Assembly (NCBI RefSeq): GCF_018687755.1
Contig: NZ_CP061305.1
Span: 1,797,099-1,861,098 of the forward strand
Source of the DNA: Polynucleobacter sp. JS-Mosq-20-D10
GTDB lineage: Bacteria > Pseudomonadota > Gammaproteobacteria > Burkholderiales > Burkholderiaceae
Length of the DNA stretch: 64,000 bases
Direction: 5' to 3'
Both the position numbers and the translations under genes were made by a program. Below are positions 1-7,240 of the stretch, piece by piece. The notes below the pieces were generated by a model. The model was given only the letters and a program-made list of their open reading frames with translations, was not told the DNA's origin and searched no databases. The number at the start of each line of letters is the position of its first letter. Position 1 is the first letter of the stretch.

Positions 1-1615
1 CACCAGAAGATCTAGCAATCTTGAGTTGCTCAATCGCTGATGGCCATGCACCCTCAAGCGCATACTTTTCTCCAAGAGCGTAATGGCGCATCGGTATATT
101 CTTTGCCTGATCATAGGCATTAGATAACATGGTCCACCACACCACCTCATTGGGTTGCGCTCTAGTACGCGCCTTTAACCAGGTGATGGCGTCATTGGTA
201 CGACCTAGTTTCAGATACGCATTCATCATCGCTGCTCCCGCAGCATAGGATTGCGGGAAAGCTCTTAAAGTGACTTGGGCAATTTGCAAAGCCTCATCAC
301 CTTTTCCTCTGGCTAATGCCAACTCGGAAGCCGTGATGTCTAAGGAGAGGCTTTGGCGTAGGATGGTTGATCCTGGCGCGCTAACGCTATTGGCTAGGTT
401 ACGTGCTTGTTGCAAATGGCTTGAAACTTGATCGAACTTACCCTGCTTTAGAGCAACGAGCGCAAGCCCATAAAAACCTTCCATTTGCTTGCCAGGGGCT
501 GACTGTTTACTCAAACCCTCAAAGGTATTTTTTAAGTCGTACATCTGGCTAGAACTTCCAGATTGCTCCATACGAGCGCGTGCTTTGATGAAATAAAACT
601 CTACTGCCGTAGGTACATTTCTGTTGGCGATATTACGAGTACGATCTTGCATATCCGCAATACGATCAGTGGTTAATGGGTGGGTGCGCACATAAGACGG
701 CACACCGCTATCCATAATGCCCGTCGCCTTTTGTAGGCGCTGGAAAAAACCTGGTGCGCCATTAACGTCATAGCCACTAGCCGCCAAAATCTGAAAGCCA
801 ATACGATCAGCCTCGCGCTCAGCATCTCTTGAATAGGAGAGTTGATTATTCACTGCTATCGCTTGACCACCCTGCATCAAACCAGAAGCAGCGCCCGGGT
901 TACGTGATACAGCTAAGGCGCCCAACAATATGCCAGCGAGGGCAATCATCGTATTGGTAGTCTGCCTATCCATCTGGCGAGCTAAGTGACGTTGTAAAAC
1001 ATGACCGGTCTCATGACCCATAACTGAAGCTACTTCTGAATCTGTTTCAGCGCTTACCAACAATCCCGTATGAAAACCAATAAATCCACCAGGCAATGCA
1101 AATGCGTTAATACTGCTGTCTTTAACGGCAAATACCTCAAAGTTATAGGCGCCACTACCCTGCTCATTAGCACCACCCAATTGCAGACGTTTTGCCGCCT
1201 GCAATAAGCGCCGCTCCATTTGATTTAAATAGTCATAGATCGGTAAATCATTTGAATAATCCGCATCCGGACGAATCTGACGCATGATCATTTCGCCATA
1301 CTTTTTCTCATCCATGCGGCTCAAGCTATCGCCACCAGGGTCACCCATATCCGGGAGTACGAAACTGGGTTGGCTTAGAGGCGCATTGCGTGATGGCAGG
1401 TTTGAGGAGCGGGCGTCAGGCGACTGGACCGCTCTACCCAAGTTTTGCAAGGCAGCTGACTCTCCTTGCACCAATACATCTCCCGTTACCGAAGAAGGTG
1501 CAGGTCCAGCCGCATACACGAAACCAGCACTTGGCCAGGCCAAGCTCAGAATGAGCTGAGTAGCCAAAATTCGTCTAAAAAACGATATACCCCTTGATGT
1601 CTTTATGACTTGCAT
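1..1615 (-). CDS. M48 family metalloprotease with TPR tail (BepA/YfgC-like), partial
   Basis: A zinc metallopeptidase of the M48 family, expected to act in the periplasm on outer-membrane protein assembly, as BepA does in E. coli. The reading frame stays open from a start at 1615 to the left edge, so the C-terminus is missing. The N-terminus has a signal peptide: basic residues, then a hydrophobic stretch ending VYA-AG. The zinc motif HETGH is encoded at about 1001-1015, and the downstream segment SRDAEREADRIGFQ supplies the third ligand Glu. The part near the edge looks like TPR-type helices, as in BepA. It is divergent from moaC with only 23 bp between the starts. AGGG sits almost against the ATG, so the ribosome site is poor and the exact start is uncertain. 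Family assignment is firm; the BepA role is inferred. Confidence 0.88.
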   Translation of the reverse strand, partial: MQVIKTSRGISFFRRILATQLILSLAWPSAGFVYAAGPAPSSVTGDVLVQGESAALQNLGRAVQSPDARSSNLPSRNAPLSQPSFVLPDMGDPGGDSLSRMDEKKYGEMIMRQIRPDADYSNDLPIYDYLNQMERRLLQAAKRLQLGGANEQGSGAYNFEVFAVKDSSINAFALPGGFIGFHTGLLVSAETDSEVASVMGHETGHVLQRHLARQMDRQTTNTMIALAGILLGALAVSRNPGAASGLMQGGQAIAVNNQLSYSRDAEREADRIGFQILAASGYDVNGAPGFFQRLQKATGIMDSGVPSYVRTHPLTTDRIADMQDRTRNIANRNVPTAVEFYFIKARARMEQSGSSSQMYDLKNTFEGLSKQSAPGKQMEGFYGLALVALKQGKFDQVSSHLQQARNLANSVSAPGSTILRQSLSLDITASELALARGKGDEALQIAQVTLRAFPQSYAAGAAMMNAYLKLGRTNDAITWLKARTRAQPNEVVWWTMLSNAYDQAKNIPMRHYALGEKYALEGAWPSAIEQLKIARSSG

Positions 1616-1638
1616 CCCTATATGGTAAAACTTATCCC

Positions 1639-2115
1639 ATGAACAAACTAACTCATTTTGATGCTAGCGGCCAAGCCTATATGGTCAACGTTGGCGATAA
1701 GCCTAATACCCACCGAATTGCGGTTGCTTCTGGCAAGATCACCATGCTCCCAGAAACCTTTTGTATGATTGAGGCAGGTACCCATAAAAAAGGGGATGTT
1801 TTGGGTATCGCCCGAATAGCCGGCATTCAGGCCTCTAAAAAGACTTCTGACTTGATCCCTCTTTGTCACCCCTTGGCACTGACCCACGTCAGCCTGGATT
1901 TTGATCTAAACAAAGATACCAGCAGCATTACTTGCCAAGTGAGAGCCGAAACGACCGGCCCCACAGGCGTTGAAATGGAAGCGCTTACTGCAGTCCAAGT
2001 TGCCCTTCTCACAATCTACGATATGGCGAAAGCCGTCGATAGAGGGATGGTGATGGGTGATGTCCACCTACTAGAGAAGAGTGGTGGTAAGTCTGGGGAA
2101 TGGAAAGCGACCTAG
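1639..2115 (+). CDS. moaC: Cyclic pyranopterin monophosphate synthase MoaC
   Basis: Converts the MoaA product (3',8-cyclo-GTP) to cyclic pyranopterin monophosphate in molybdenum cofactor synthesis, in the cytoplasm. The 158-residue length fits the family. Family motifs are all present: LCHPL near residue 75, GVEMEALTAV, YDMAKAVDRGM carrying the catalytic Asp and Lys, and LLEKSGGKSG at the C-terminus. No Shine-Dalgarno sequence precedes the ATG. A possible -10 element (TATGGT, 1621-1626) lies only about 13 bp upstream, so the mRNA may have a very short leader or none. No other moa gene is nearby. A decayed copy of the last part of this gene lies at 4787-4845. The reading frame after the stop codon continues into an integrase-like relic. 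Confidence 0.97.
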   Translation: MNKLTHFDASGQAYMVNVGDKPNTHRIAVASGKITMLPETFCMIEAGTHKKGDVLGIARIAGIQASKKTSDLIPLCHPLALTHVSLDFDLNKDTSSITCQVRAETTGPTGVEMEALTAVQVALLTIYDMAKAVDRGMVMGDVHLLEKSGGKSGEWKAT

Positions 2116-2127
2116 TGGTCACTAACC

Positions 2128-2241
2128 TGTAAAACAATAACGAGAGAATCGAAACACTCTTGGCCTAATCCTGCCCTAACAAAAAGAGGTAAATGGCAAG
2201 CACGAGTTCATATTAAAGACCGACTCCCGAGTATAGGCAGT
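2128..2241 (+). pseudogene. Possible relic of a phage-type integrase N-terminus
   Basis: In the same frame as moaC and after its stop codon, 2182-2241 reads KRGKWQARVHIKDRLPSIGS and then a stop. This resembles the first beta-strands of the arm-binding domain of tyrosine integrases, where patterns such as GKWQARV-x-x-K-x-x-P-S are common. Only about 20 residues survive and nothing of the catalytic domain is present. The recognition is by eye from general knowledge of the family, so it is tentative. Its position just after the 3' end of moaC is where the integrase of an element inserted into moaC would lie. Confidence 0.3.
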
Positions 2242-2268
2242 TAAATCTGAGCGATGAAGAGTAACTGG

Positions 2269-4581
2269 CTATTGCAATACTGAAAATCCCGCCTGAGCAA
2301 TAGATATATGGTCTAGTTTCAAATCCGCCTGATACCGCTCCATCATCTTAATGTAAGCAGCCTCAATATTTTTAGTAAAGAGTGACGTATCAAACAGAGG
2401 GGTAGTCAAACGATTGTTGGCTAACTTATTTTTAATATCTGCAAGCTTATTGGGATTCATTGCAAGGTCAATCGCCAAAGATTCATACTCTTCTTGATTG
2501 GTTGTAATGAGCTCAGGTAGAGCAATTGCATTTAATAAGCTTGCTGATACGCGACTAGCAAAAGATTCCCCCATTAAAGTGAGAACTGGCAATCCACACC
2601 ATAAGGCATCGCTAGTAGTGGTATGGGCATTGTAAGGTAGCGTATCAAGAAACAAATCCGCCTGACGATGGCGAGCCAAATGCTCAGATAAAGGCAAACG
2701 TTCAGCAAACACTAGCCTATCGGCCGCAATACCTTGTTTGTCAGCTTCTTTTTTAAGATTCTCAGACGCCCAAGAATTATCTTGAAAGAGCCATAAAACA
2801 CTCCCTTCCACTGCCTTTAATATACGCATCCACCCATCAAAAGTTTCAGGCAGTATCTTGTAGTTATTATTAAAACAACAAAATACAAACCCATGTTCAG
2901 GTAAACCCAACTCTTGCCTTGTCAGGAGTCCGTCTGAAATAAAACGCTTCCTATCATTAACCTGATAGCTGTTGGGCAAATAGATGACCTTCTCTGAATA
3001 GCATGGTTGAGAATCTAGTGGAATCAGAGTTTTATCAGCAATGATGTAATCGATGTAATCAGCACCCATAGTGCCGGGATAACCAAGATAATTTACTTGA
3101 ATTGGTGCTGCACGATAAGAAAATATGCCTGTCCTTGCGTCTTGGGTAAACCCTTTTAAGTCAACTGCAATGTCGATATTTAAATCCCTACTTAGCTTGG
3201 CAACCTCAACATCAGACTTCCTACCTACCTCAATGAACTGATCAAACGACTTTTCTAGCCGCTGGCGCATTTCGTCATTTGCTATTGGGCCAAATGAAAA
3301 GCCGACTAATTCAAACTGACTTTTGTCGTGCAACTCAAAAAGCTCGGCCATTAAATACCCAGTAGCATGATTATGAAAATCTGCTGAAAAGTAACCCACT
3401 CGGATTTTTTGACTCTGAGGCCGCTTAAGAATAGATCCTAAAACAGGATTAAATGGATATCTTGATTGGATATAAATTTCAGCAGATTGTTTATGAAGTG
3501 AAGCATTATCTGTCAATGCAAGTAGCGGAAAGGGATTAGTAACTTTCTCATTCGCAACTATTTTTTTGGAAATATCCTCCAAAGATTCCGCCAAACCTAA
3601 CCAGCTACATATTTTCATCTTAGTATGTAGTAAGTATCCAGACACCCAATCAATATCGGGCTTCAGGCTAAGAGCCTTTTCATCGTGAGCAATAGCTTCG
3701 TCATAACGCTTTAGTTCATGCAAAGACGCCCCTTTATTCGTCCAAGCTTCAGCGTAATCAGGTTTTAGAGTTAGCGCTTTATCGTAGTGAGCAATAGCCT
3801 CGTCATAACGCTTTAGTTCTTGTAGGGTCACCCCTTTATTCATCCAAGCTTCAGCGTAATCAGGTTTTAGGGTTAGCGCTTTATCGTAGTGAGCAATAGC
3901 CTCGTCATAACGCTTTAGTTCTTGTAGGGTCACCCCTTTATTCATCCAAGCTTCAGCGTAGTCAGGTTTTAGGGTTAGCGCTTTATCGCATGCCTCAGAA
4001 GCCTCTAAGAATCGTTTTAACTTGTTGAGGGGCACACTTTTATTTGACCATGCTTCATGATAGCTCGGAGCAAGCTTAATAGCCTCGTTATAGGCATTGA
4101 TGGACTCCAGATATAAATTTAAATTATTTAATGCAATTCCTTTATTGGACCAAGCTTCAGGAATATCGGGCCTTAACTGGATTGCCTTTTTTAGGACATC
4201 TAACGCTAAAACATAATTTTTAATATCGTTACAAGTTGAGCCTTTATTAACAAGCACATCGACATCGTCGGGCTTAATTTTTAGCGCTAAATCATAAGCA
4301 GCTAGCGCAAATTGATGCTTACCCTGTAATGAATGAATAAGGCCTAAGTTATACGGAATCCTCACATCATCATTTTTATAGGCCTGTAGGCAGGAAAAGA
4401 CGGCTGATGCCTCCATAAATCTATTGGCTTTTGCATAAGCAATACCTAATTCAAAAACAGAATCGGCATTGTTGATATCGTTTTGCAGAACTTCCTGCAG
4501 GATTAAATCAGCCCCATCAAAATTTCCACCCTGAAAGGCTTGGATGGCTTGCTGAAGTACTGTTTGAAGTTGGGGATTCAT
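2269..4581 (-). CDS. TPR protein with O-GlcNAc transferase (SPINDLY-type, GT41) domain
   Basis: A predicted cytoplasmic glycosyltransferase that would move a sugar from a nucleotide donor to Ser/Thr of a protein. Residues 1 to about 330 are tandem 34-residue TPR units (consensus AW-NKG--L--L-RYDEAI--Y-KAL-LKPDY). Residues from about 390 to 750 match the catalytic half of O-GlcNAc transferase: IRVGYFSADFHNHATGYL, QVNYLGYPGTMGADYIDY, CCFNNNYKILPETF (the Lys that contacts UDP in the human enzyme) and NAHTTTSDALWCGLPV. The length of 770 residues is typical. Three TPR units are nearly identical in DNA. It lies alone between moaC and pilA, is transcribed toward moaC, and is bracketed by direct repeats of the moaC 3' end, which suggests acquisition by insertion. 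The target protein is unknown; the neighbouring pilin is only a candidate. Confidence 0.88.
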   Translation of the reverse strand: MNPQLQTVLQQAIQAFQGGNFDGADLILQEVLQNDINNADSVFELGIAYAKANRFMEASAVFSCLQAYKNDDVRIPYNLGLIHSLQGKHQFALAAYDLALKIKPDDVDVLVNKGSTCNDIKNYVLALDVLKKAIQLRPDIPEAWSNKGIALNNLNLYLESINAYNEAIKLAPSYHEAWSNKSVPLNKLKRFLEASEACDKALTLKPDYAEAWMNKGVTLQELKRYDEAIAHYDKALTLKPDYAEAWMNKGVTLQELKRYDEAIAHYDKALTLKPDYAEAWTNKGASLHELKRYDEAIAHDEKALSLKPDIDWVSGYLLHTKMKICSWLGLAESLEDISKKIVANEKVTNPFPLLALTDNASLHKQSAEIYIQSRYPFNPVLGSILKRPQSQKIRVGYFSADFHNHATGYLMAELFELHDKSQFELVGFSFGPIANDEMRQRLEKSFDQFIEVGRKSDVEVAKLSRDLNIDIAVDLKGFTQDARTGIFSYRAAPIQVNYLGYPGTMGADYIDYIIADKTLIPLDSQPCYSEKVIYLPNSYQVNDRKRFISDGLLTRQELGLPEHGFVFCCFNNNYKILPETFDGWMRILKAVEGSVLWLFQDNSWASENLKKEADKQGIAADRLVFAERLPLSEHLARHRQADLFLDTLPYNAHTTTSDALWCGLPVLTLMGESFASRVSASLLNAIALPELITTNQEEYESLAIDLAMNPNKLADIKNKLANNRLTTPLFDTSLFTKNIEAAYIKMMERYQADLKLDHISIAQAGFSVLQ
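3674..3979 (-). repeat. Tandem 102-bp repeat encoding TPR units
   Basis: Three consecutive 102-bp units (3674-3775, 3776-3877, 3878-3979) each encode one 34-residue TPR. The second and third differ at only a few positions over their length; the first is more diverged, and further units on either side are much more so. Near-identity at third codon positions points to recent tandem duplication, and the copy number may vary between strains. Confidence 0.9.
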
Positions 4582-4786
4582 GACAGGTATTTTATGGCCA
4601 TCACACTTATGATTAAGATAAGGTTATAACTTAACATTCCTTTACTAAATAGCTATTCGTTTGAGCAAAATTAGGTGGGGGTGGTTAGCCAGATAGAACC
4701 CTTTTTAATAAATAGCGGTGGCGATATAGTGTGGATCAGATTATAGAAAAGTGTAATGGGACGCCCCTACTTTTAGCTAGTATGCG

Positions 4787-4845
4787 GATAGAGAGATAGA
4801 CATGGTGATGGGTGACATCCACTTTCTGGAGAAGAGTGGAAGTCT
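4787..4845 (+). pseudogene. Decayed duplicate of the moaC 3' end
   Basis: This segment aligns with moaC 2038-2090. It shares the stretch ATGGTGATGGGTGA exactly, then a closely matching TCCAC..CT.GAGAAGAGTGG, with scattered substitutions, a 6-base insertion near the left end and a 3-base deletion near the right. It is in the same orientation as moaC and is not part of any open frame. It is best explained as the far-side copy of a target repeat made when an element carrying the glycosyltransferase region inserted at the moaC 3' end, or as the remains of an older duplication. Confidence 0.75.
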
Positions 4846-4870
4846 TAATAGAAAAGCTCACCATACAAAT

Positions 4871-4898
4871 AATTAAGTCGCCCTAGGGCGACTTAATT
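4871..4898. terminator. Perfect 28-bp palindrome, probable bidirectional terminator after pilA
   Basis: AATTAAGTCGCCC and its exact inverse meet around a central TA, giving a stem of up to 13-14 bp. It begins 24 bp past the pilA stop codon and has A/T-rich flanks on both sides. Its placement suggests it ends pilA transcripts. A protein-binding dyad cannot be excluded. Confidence 0.6.
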
Positions 4899-4922
4899 TC
4901 TTATGAAGCACTGATAATTTGG

Positions 4923-5420
4923 CTACTTCGTGATGCGGCACTCAGAAGGCAATAGTTGAGGCAGCAGATTCGTTTCAAAAGAGCGGCAAGACCATCCACC
5001 AGCCCAAGTCGATCCCTCTGACTTGGATAAATCGATTGCCTTAGGAACATTCGCATCTGGATCATTCGTTGGGATGAGATGTAATGTATTTTTATTATTT
5101 GGAGCGACATTGTTTTGATAATCGATGGCAATGGCGCCCGAAGGTGTAATCTCAATTAACTTCACGCTGCGGGTTGGCACAAAGGTAAATGAGCCGCTAG
5201 TTGCCTCATCCATCGGCACCGTACCTCTACTGGCAAAAGCTTCTGTCACAGCCAGTTTTGCGCTAGAGGAAAGATTCATACCCTCTACGATACGACTACG
5301 GGCGATGTAATCTTGATATTGTGGAACTGCAACGGCAACCAAAATACCAATGATGGCCACAACGACCATCACCTCGATTAAGGTAAAACCCGATTCTTGC
5401 TGTTGATCTTGCGTAAGCAT
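4923..5420 (-). CDS. pilA: Type IV pilin PilA-like major or minor pilin
   Basis: A structural subunit of a type IV pilus, exported through the inner membrane, cleaved by PilD and assembled into the fibre. The 11-residue leader ends in Gly before FTLIEVMVVVAIIGILVAV, the class IVa prepilin signature with Glu at mature position 5, followed by PQYQDYIARSR. Total length is 165 residues. Near the C-terminus two cysteines (WSC...SEC) define the disulfide D-region. A small hairpin lies immediately before the AGGAG ribosome site. No other pil genes are in the window, so the assembly machinery is elsewhere. It sits downstream of terC in the order common in Burkholderiales, and a glycosyltransferase gene follows. 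Other prepilin-like proteins share this N-terminus, so the exact role is inferred. Confidence 0.88.
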   Translation of the reverse strand: MLTQDQQQESGFTLIEVMVVVAIIGILVAVAVPQYQDYIARSRIVEGMNLSSSAKLAVTEAFASRGTVPMDEATSGSFTFVPTRSVKLIEITPSGAIAIDYQNNVAPNNKNTLHLIPTNDPDANVPKAIDLSKSEGSTWAGGWSCRSFETNLLPQLLPSECRITK

Positions 5421-5434
5421 GGTGATTAGCTCCT

Positions 5435-5449
5435 GAGGTTAAATACCTC
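5435..5449 (-). promoter_or_regulatory. Small stem-loop touching the pilA ribosome-binding site
   Basis: On the pilA strand GAGGT-ATTTA-ACCTC forms a 5-bp hairpin directly followed by AGGAG (5430-5434), 9 bases before the ATG. It could modulate or stabilise the start of the message. The short stem makes this weak. Confidence 0.3.
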
Positions 5450-5493
5450 ATCATCCAGTCTATACCCAACAAACTCAAGGTGTCCAAATGTAA

Positions 5494-5522
5494 GAAAAGC
5501 CGGCTTGGAAGGCCGGCTTTTC
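5494..5522 (-). terminator. Rho-independent terminator downstream of the TerC gene
   Basis: GAAAAGCCGGC pairs with GCCGGCTTTTC around a 7-base loop, a GC-rich stem flanked by A and T runs. It begins 20 bp past the stop codon of the TerC-family gene and lies upstream of pilA, so it should separate the two transcripts. Confidence 0.8.
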
Positions 5523-5542
5523 TGATTAATGCGAAAGAAAAA

Positions 5543-6250
5543 TTAATGCGCTTCTTTAGCTGCGTTCTTTTTCTTGAAATAGGTACCAACCAAAATCACA
5601 ATCGCTATACCAACCACTTCAAAGCCTAGCTTCGCATCACCTAGCGCAGCCTGAATGCTATCTTTGATCGCAGGATCGTCGACCAACATGCCACCAGCCA
5701 AGAAACCTAAAAGCCCTGCACCAATAGTGATGATGATTGGGAAACGCTCCATTACCTTTAGCAACATAGCGCTGCCAAAAATAATCAATGGAATAGACAT
5801 TGCCAAACCAATAATCAAGAGTAAGAGACGAGTTTCTTCAGGGCCTTTTTGAGCTGCTGCTGCAACGGCTAAAACGTTATCTAAGCTCATCACTAAGTCA
5901 GCGATCAAAATCGTACGAATGGCTGCCCAAATACTGGTCTTGGCTTCCATGTGTTCTTCACCGCCACTATCAGACAACAACTGAATACCGATATAGAGCA
6001 ATAGCAGGCCACCTACGATTTTTAAATATGGCAGCGTTAATAGAGCAACTGCAGTAATCGTTAAAACAACGCGCAAGATGATGGCTGCGGCACTACCCCA
6101 AAAGATAGCCTTTTTTTGCTGGGCAGGTGGTAGATTGCGTGATGCCAGCGCGATCACCACTGCGTTATCCCCAGACAGCAAAATATTCGCCACGATGATT
6201 GAAAGTAATGCCGCCCAAAAGGCTGCATCTGAAAATGCTGAAAAATCCAT
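5543..6250 (-). CDS. TerC family integral membrane protein (YjbE-like)
   Basis: A 235-residue polytopic membrane protein of the TerC family, members of which are linked to manganese or other metal export and to tellurium resistance. Seven hydrophobic segments are visible. The two family motifs are present: NILLSGDNAVVIALA near the N-terminus and ADLVMSLDNVLAVAAAA in the middle, each with the membrane-embedded Asp and Asn thought to bind metal. The C-terminus is a short Lys-rich tail. It lies 83 bp after sucD, and a hairpin between them suggests separate transcription. The space upstream is too short for a yybP-ykoY manganese riboswitch. The substrate is not determined. Confidence 0.88.
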   Translation of the reverse strand: MDFSAFSDAAFWAALLSIIVANILLSGDNAVVIALASRNLPPAQQKKAIFWGSAAAIILRVVLTITAVALLTLPYLKIVGGLLLLYIGIQLLSDSGGEEHMEAKTSIWAAIRTILIADLVMSLDNVLAVAAAAQKGPEETRLLLLIIGLAMSIPLIIFGSAMLLKVMERFPIIITIGAGLLGFLAGGMLVDDPAIKDSIQAALGDAKLGFEVVGIAIVILVGTYFKKKNAAKEAH

Positions 6251-6299
6251 GATGTCTCCGTACTTTTATATTTTAGTTTTAACTACAAGAAGCTACAAA

Positions 6300-6325
6300 A
6301 TTCATGCCAATGAATCGGCATGAAT
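6300..6325 (-). terminator. Terminator after sucCD
   Basis: ATTCATGCC pairs with GGCATGAAT around an 8-base loop, 8 bp past the sucD stop, and is followed on the minus strand by TTTTG. This is a plausible end for the sucCD transcript. Confidence 0.6.
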
Positions 6326-6332
6326 CTTCTGA

Positions 6333-7226
6333 TTACAACATAGCTTTGAGTAAAGCAGCCATTTCTGATGGGTTTCTAGTTACCTTAAAGCCACATTCTT
6401 CCATCACGGCAAGCTTTGCATCCGCTGTATCCGCACCACCTGAAATCAAAGCGCCCGCATGGCCCATCCGCTTCCCGGGAGGCGCTGTTACACCAGCGAT
6501 AAAGCCAACAATAGGCTTTTTCATGTTGGCCTTACACCAGCGCGCTGCTTCAGCTTCATCTGGACCACCAATTTCGCCGATCATGATAACCGCATCCGTA
6601 TCTGGATCTTCGTTAAACATGCGCATCACATCAATATGCTTCAGGCCATTGATTGGGTCACCACCAATACCTACCGCTGTGGACTGGCCTAGACCAATCG
6701 CTGTCAATTGACCGACTGCTTCATACGTTAAGGTACCTGAACGGCTCACTACACCAATACGACCCTTTTTATGAATATGGCCAGGCATGATGCCGATTTT
6801 GATTTCATCTGGCGTAATGATTCCAGGGCAATTTGGGCCAAGCAATAAAGTCTTCTTTCCACCAGCAGCTTCTTTTGCATGCATCTTGTTACGCACTTCC
6901 AACATGTCCTTAACTGGAATGCCTTCAGTGATACAAATCACAAAATCGAGGTCAGCCTCAACAGCTTCCCAAATAGCAGCAGCCGCACCAGGAGGCGGAA
7001 CATAAATTACTGAAGTGGTGGCACCAGTTTGCTTTGCGGCCTCTTTTACTGTTCCATAAATTGGAATATTAAAAATAGACTCGCCTGCTTTTTTAGGATT
7101 AACGCCAGCAACAAAACAGTTTTTACCATTTGCGTATTCCTGGCACTTTTCTGTATGAAATTGCCCAGTCTTACCAGTAATACCTTGGGTAATTACTTGA
7201 GTATTTTTATTTACCAAAATAGACAT
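6333..7226 (-). CDS. sucD: Succinyl-CoA synthetase alpha subunit
   Basis: The CoA- and phosphate-carrying subunit of succinyl-CoA ligase, which converts succinyl-CoA to succinate with ATP or GTP formation in the citric acid cycle. The 297-residue length is typical. The N-terminal Rossmann CoA-binding part contains TQGITGKTGQFHTEKC, the middle carries GPNCPGIITPDEIKIGIMPG, and the active-site His lies in MGHAGALISGG near residue 250. It follows sucC by 14 bp on the same strand, forming a sucCD operon as in most proteobacteria. Confidence 0.98.
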   Translation of the reverse strand: MSILVNKNTQVITQGITGKTGQFHTEKCQEYANGKNCFVAGVNPKKAGESIFNIPIYGTVKEAAKQTGATTSVIYVPPPGAAAAIWEAVEADLDFVICITEGIPVKDMLEVRNKMHAKEAAGGKKTLLLGPNCPGIITPDEIKIGIMPGHIHKKGRIGVVSRSGTLTYEAVGQLTAIGLGQSTAVGIGGDPINGLKHIDVMRMFNEDPDTDAVIMIGEIGGPDEAEAARWCKANMKKPIVGFIAGVTAPPGKRMGHAGALISGGADTADAKLAVMEECGFKVTRNPSEMAALLKAML

Positions 7227-7240
7227 ATTGATTTCCTTGA

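Larger units (their letters stand above)
4582..4922. other. 341-bp intergenic region between pilA and the TPR glycosyltransferase
   Basis: No gene is supported here. The segment holds, from left to right, the upstream region of the glycosyltransferase, an unrecognised AT-rich stretch (about 4600-4786), a decayed moaC 3' fragment (4787-4845) and a perfect 28-bp palindrome (4871-4898) just after the pilA stop. No start codon with a plausible reading frame was seen apart from short out-of-frame shadows. Confidence 0.7.

Noticed and set aside
1284..1559. Open frame on the plus strand inside the M48 gene, and many similar frames opposite other genes
   Set aside because: They lie antisense to, or out of frame with, well-supported genes and show no family features; treated as shadows.
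4600..4786. A small gene or IS end in the unassigned stretch before the moaC relic
   Set aside because: No frame with a start and plausible protein, and no terminal inverted repeat pair, could be seen.
6251..6332. Manganese (yybP-ykoY) riboswitch upstream of the TerC gene
   Set aside because: Only about 80 bp separate it from sucD, most of it a terminator hairpin; no riboswitch core sequence was seen.
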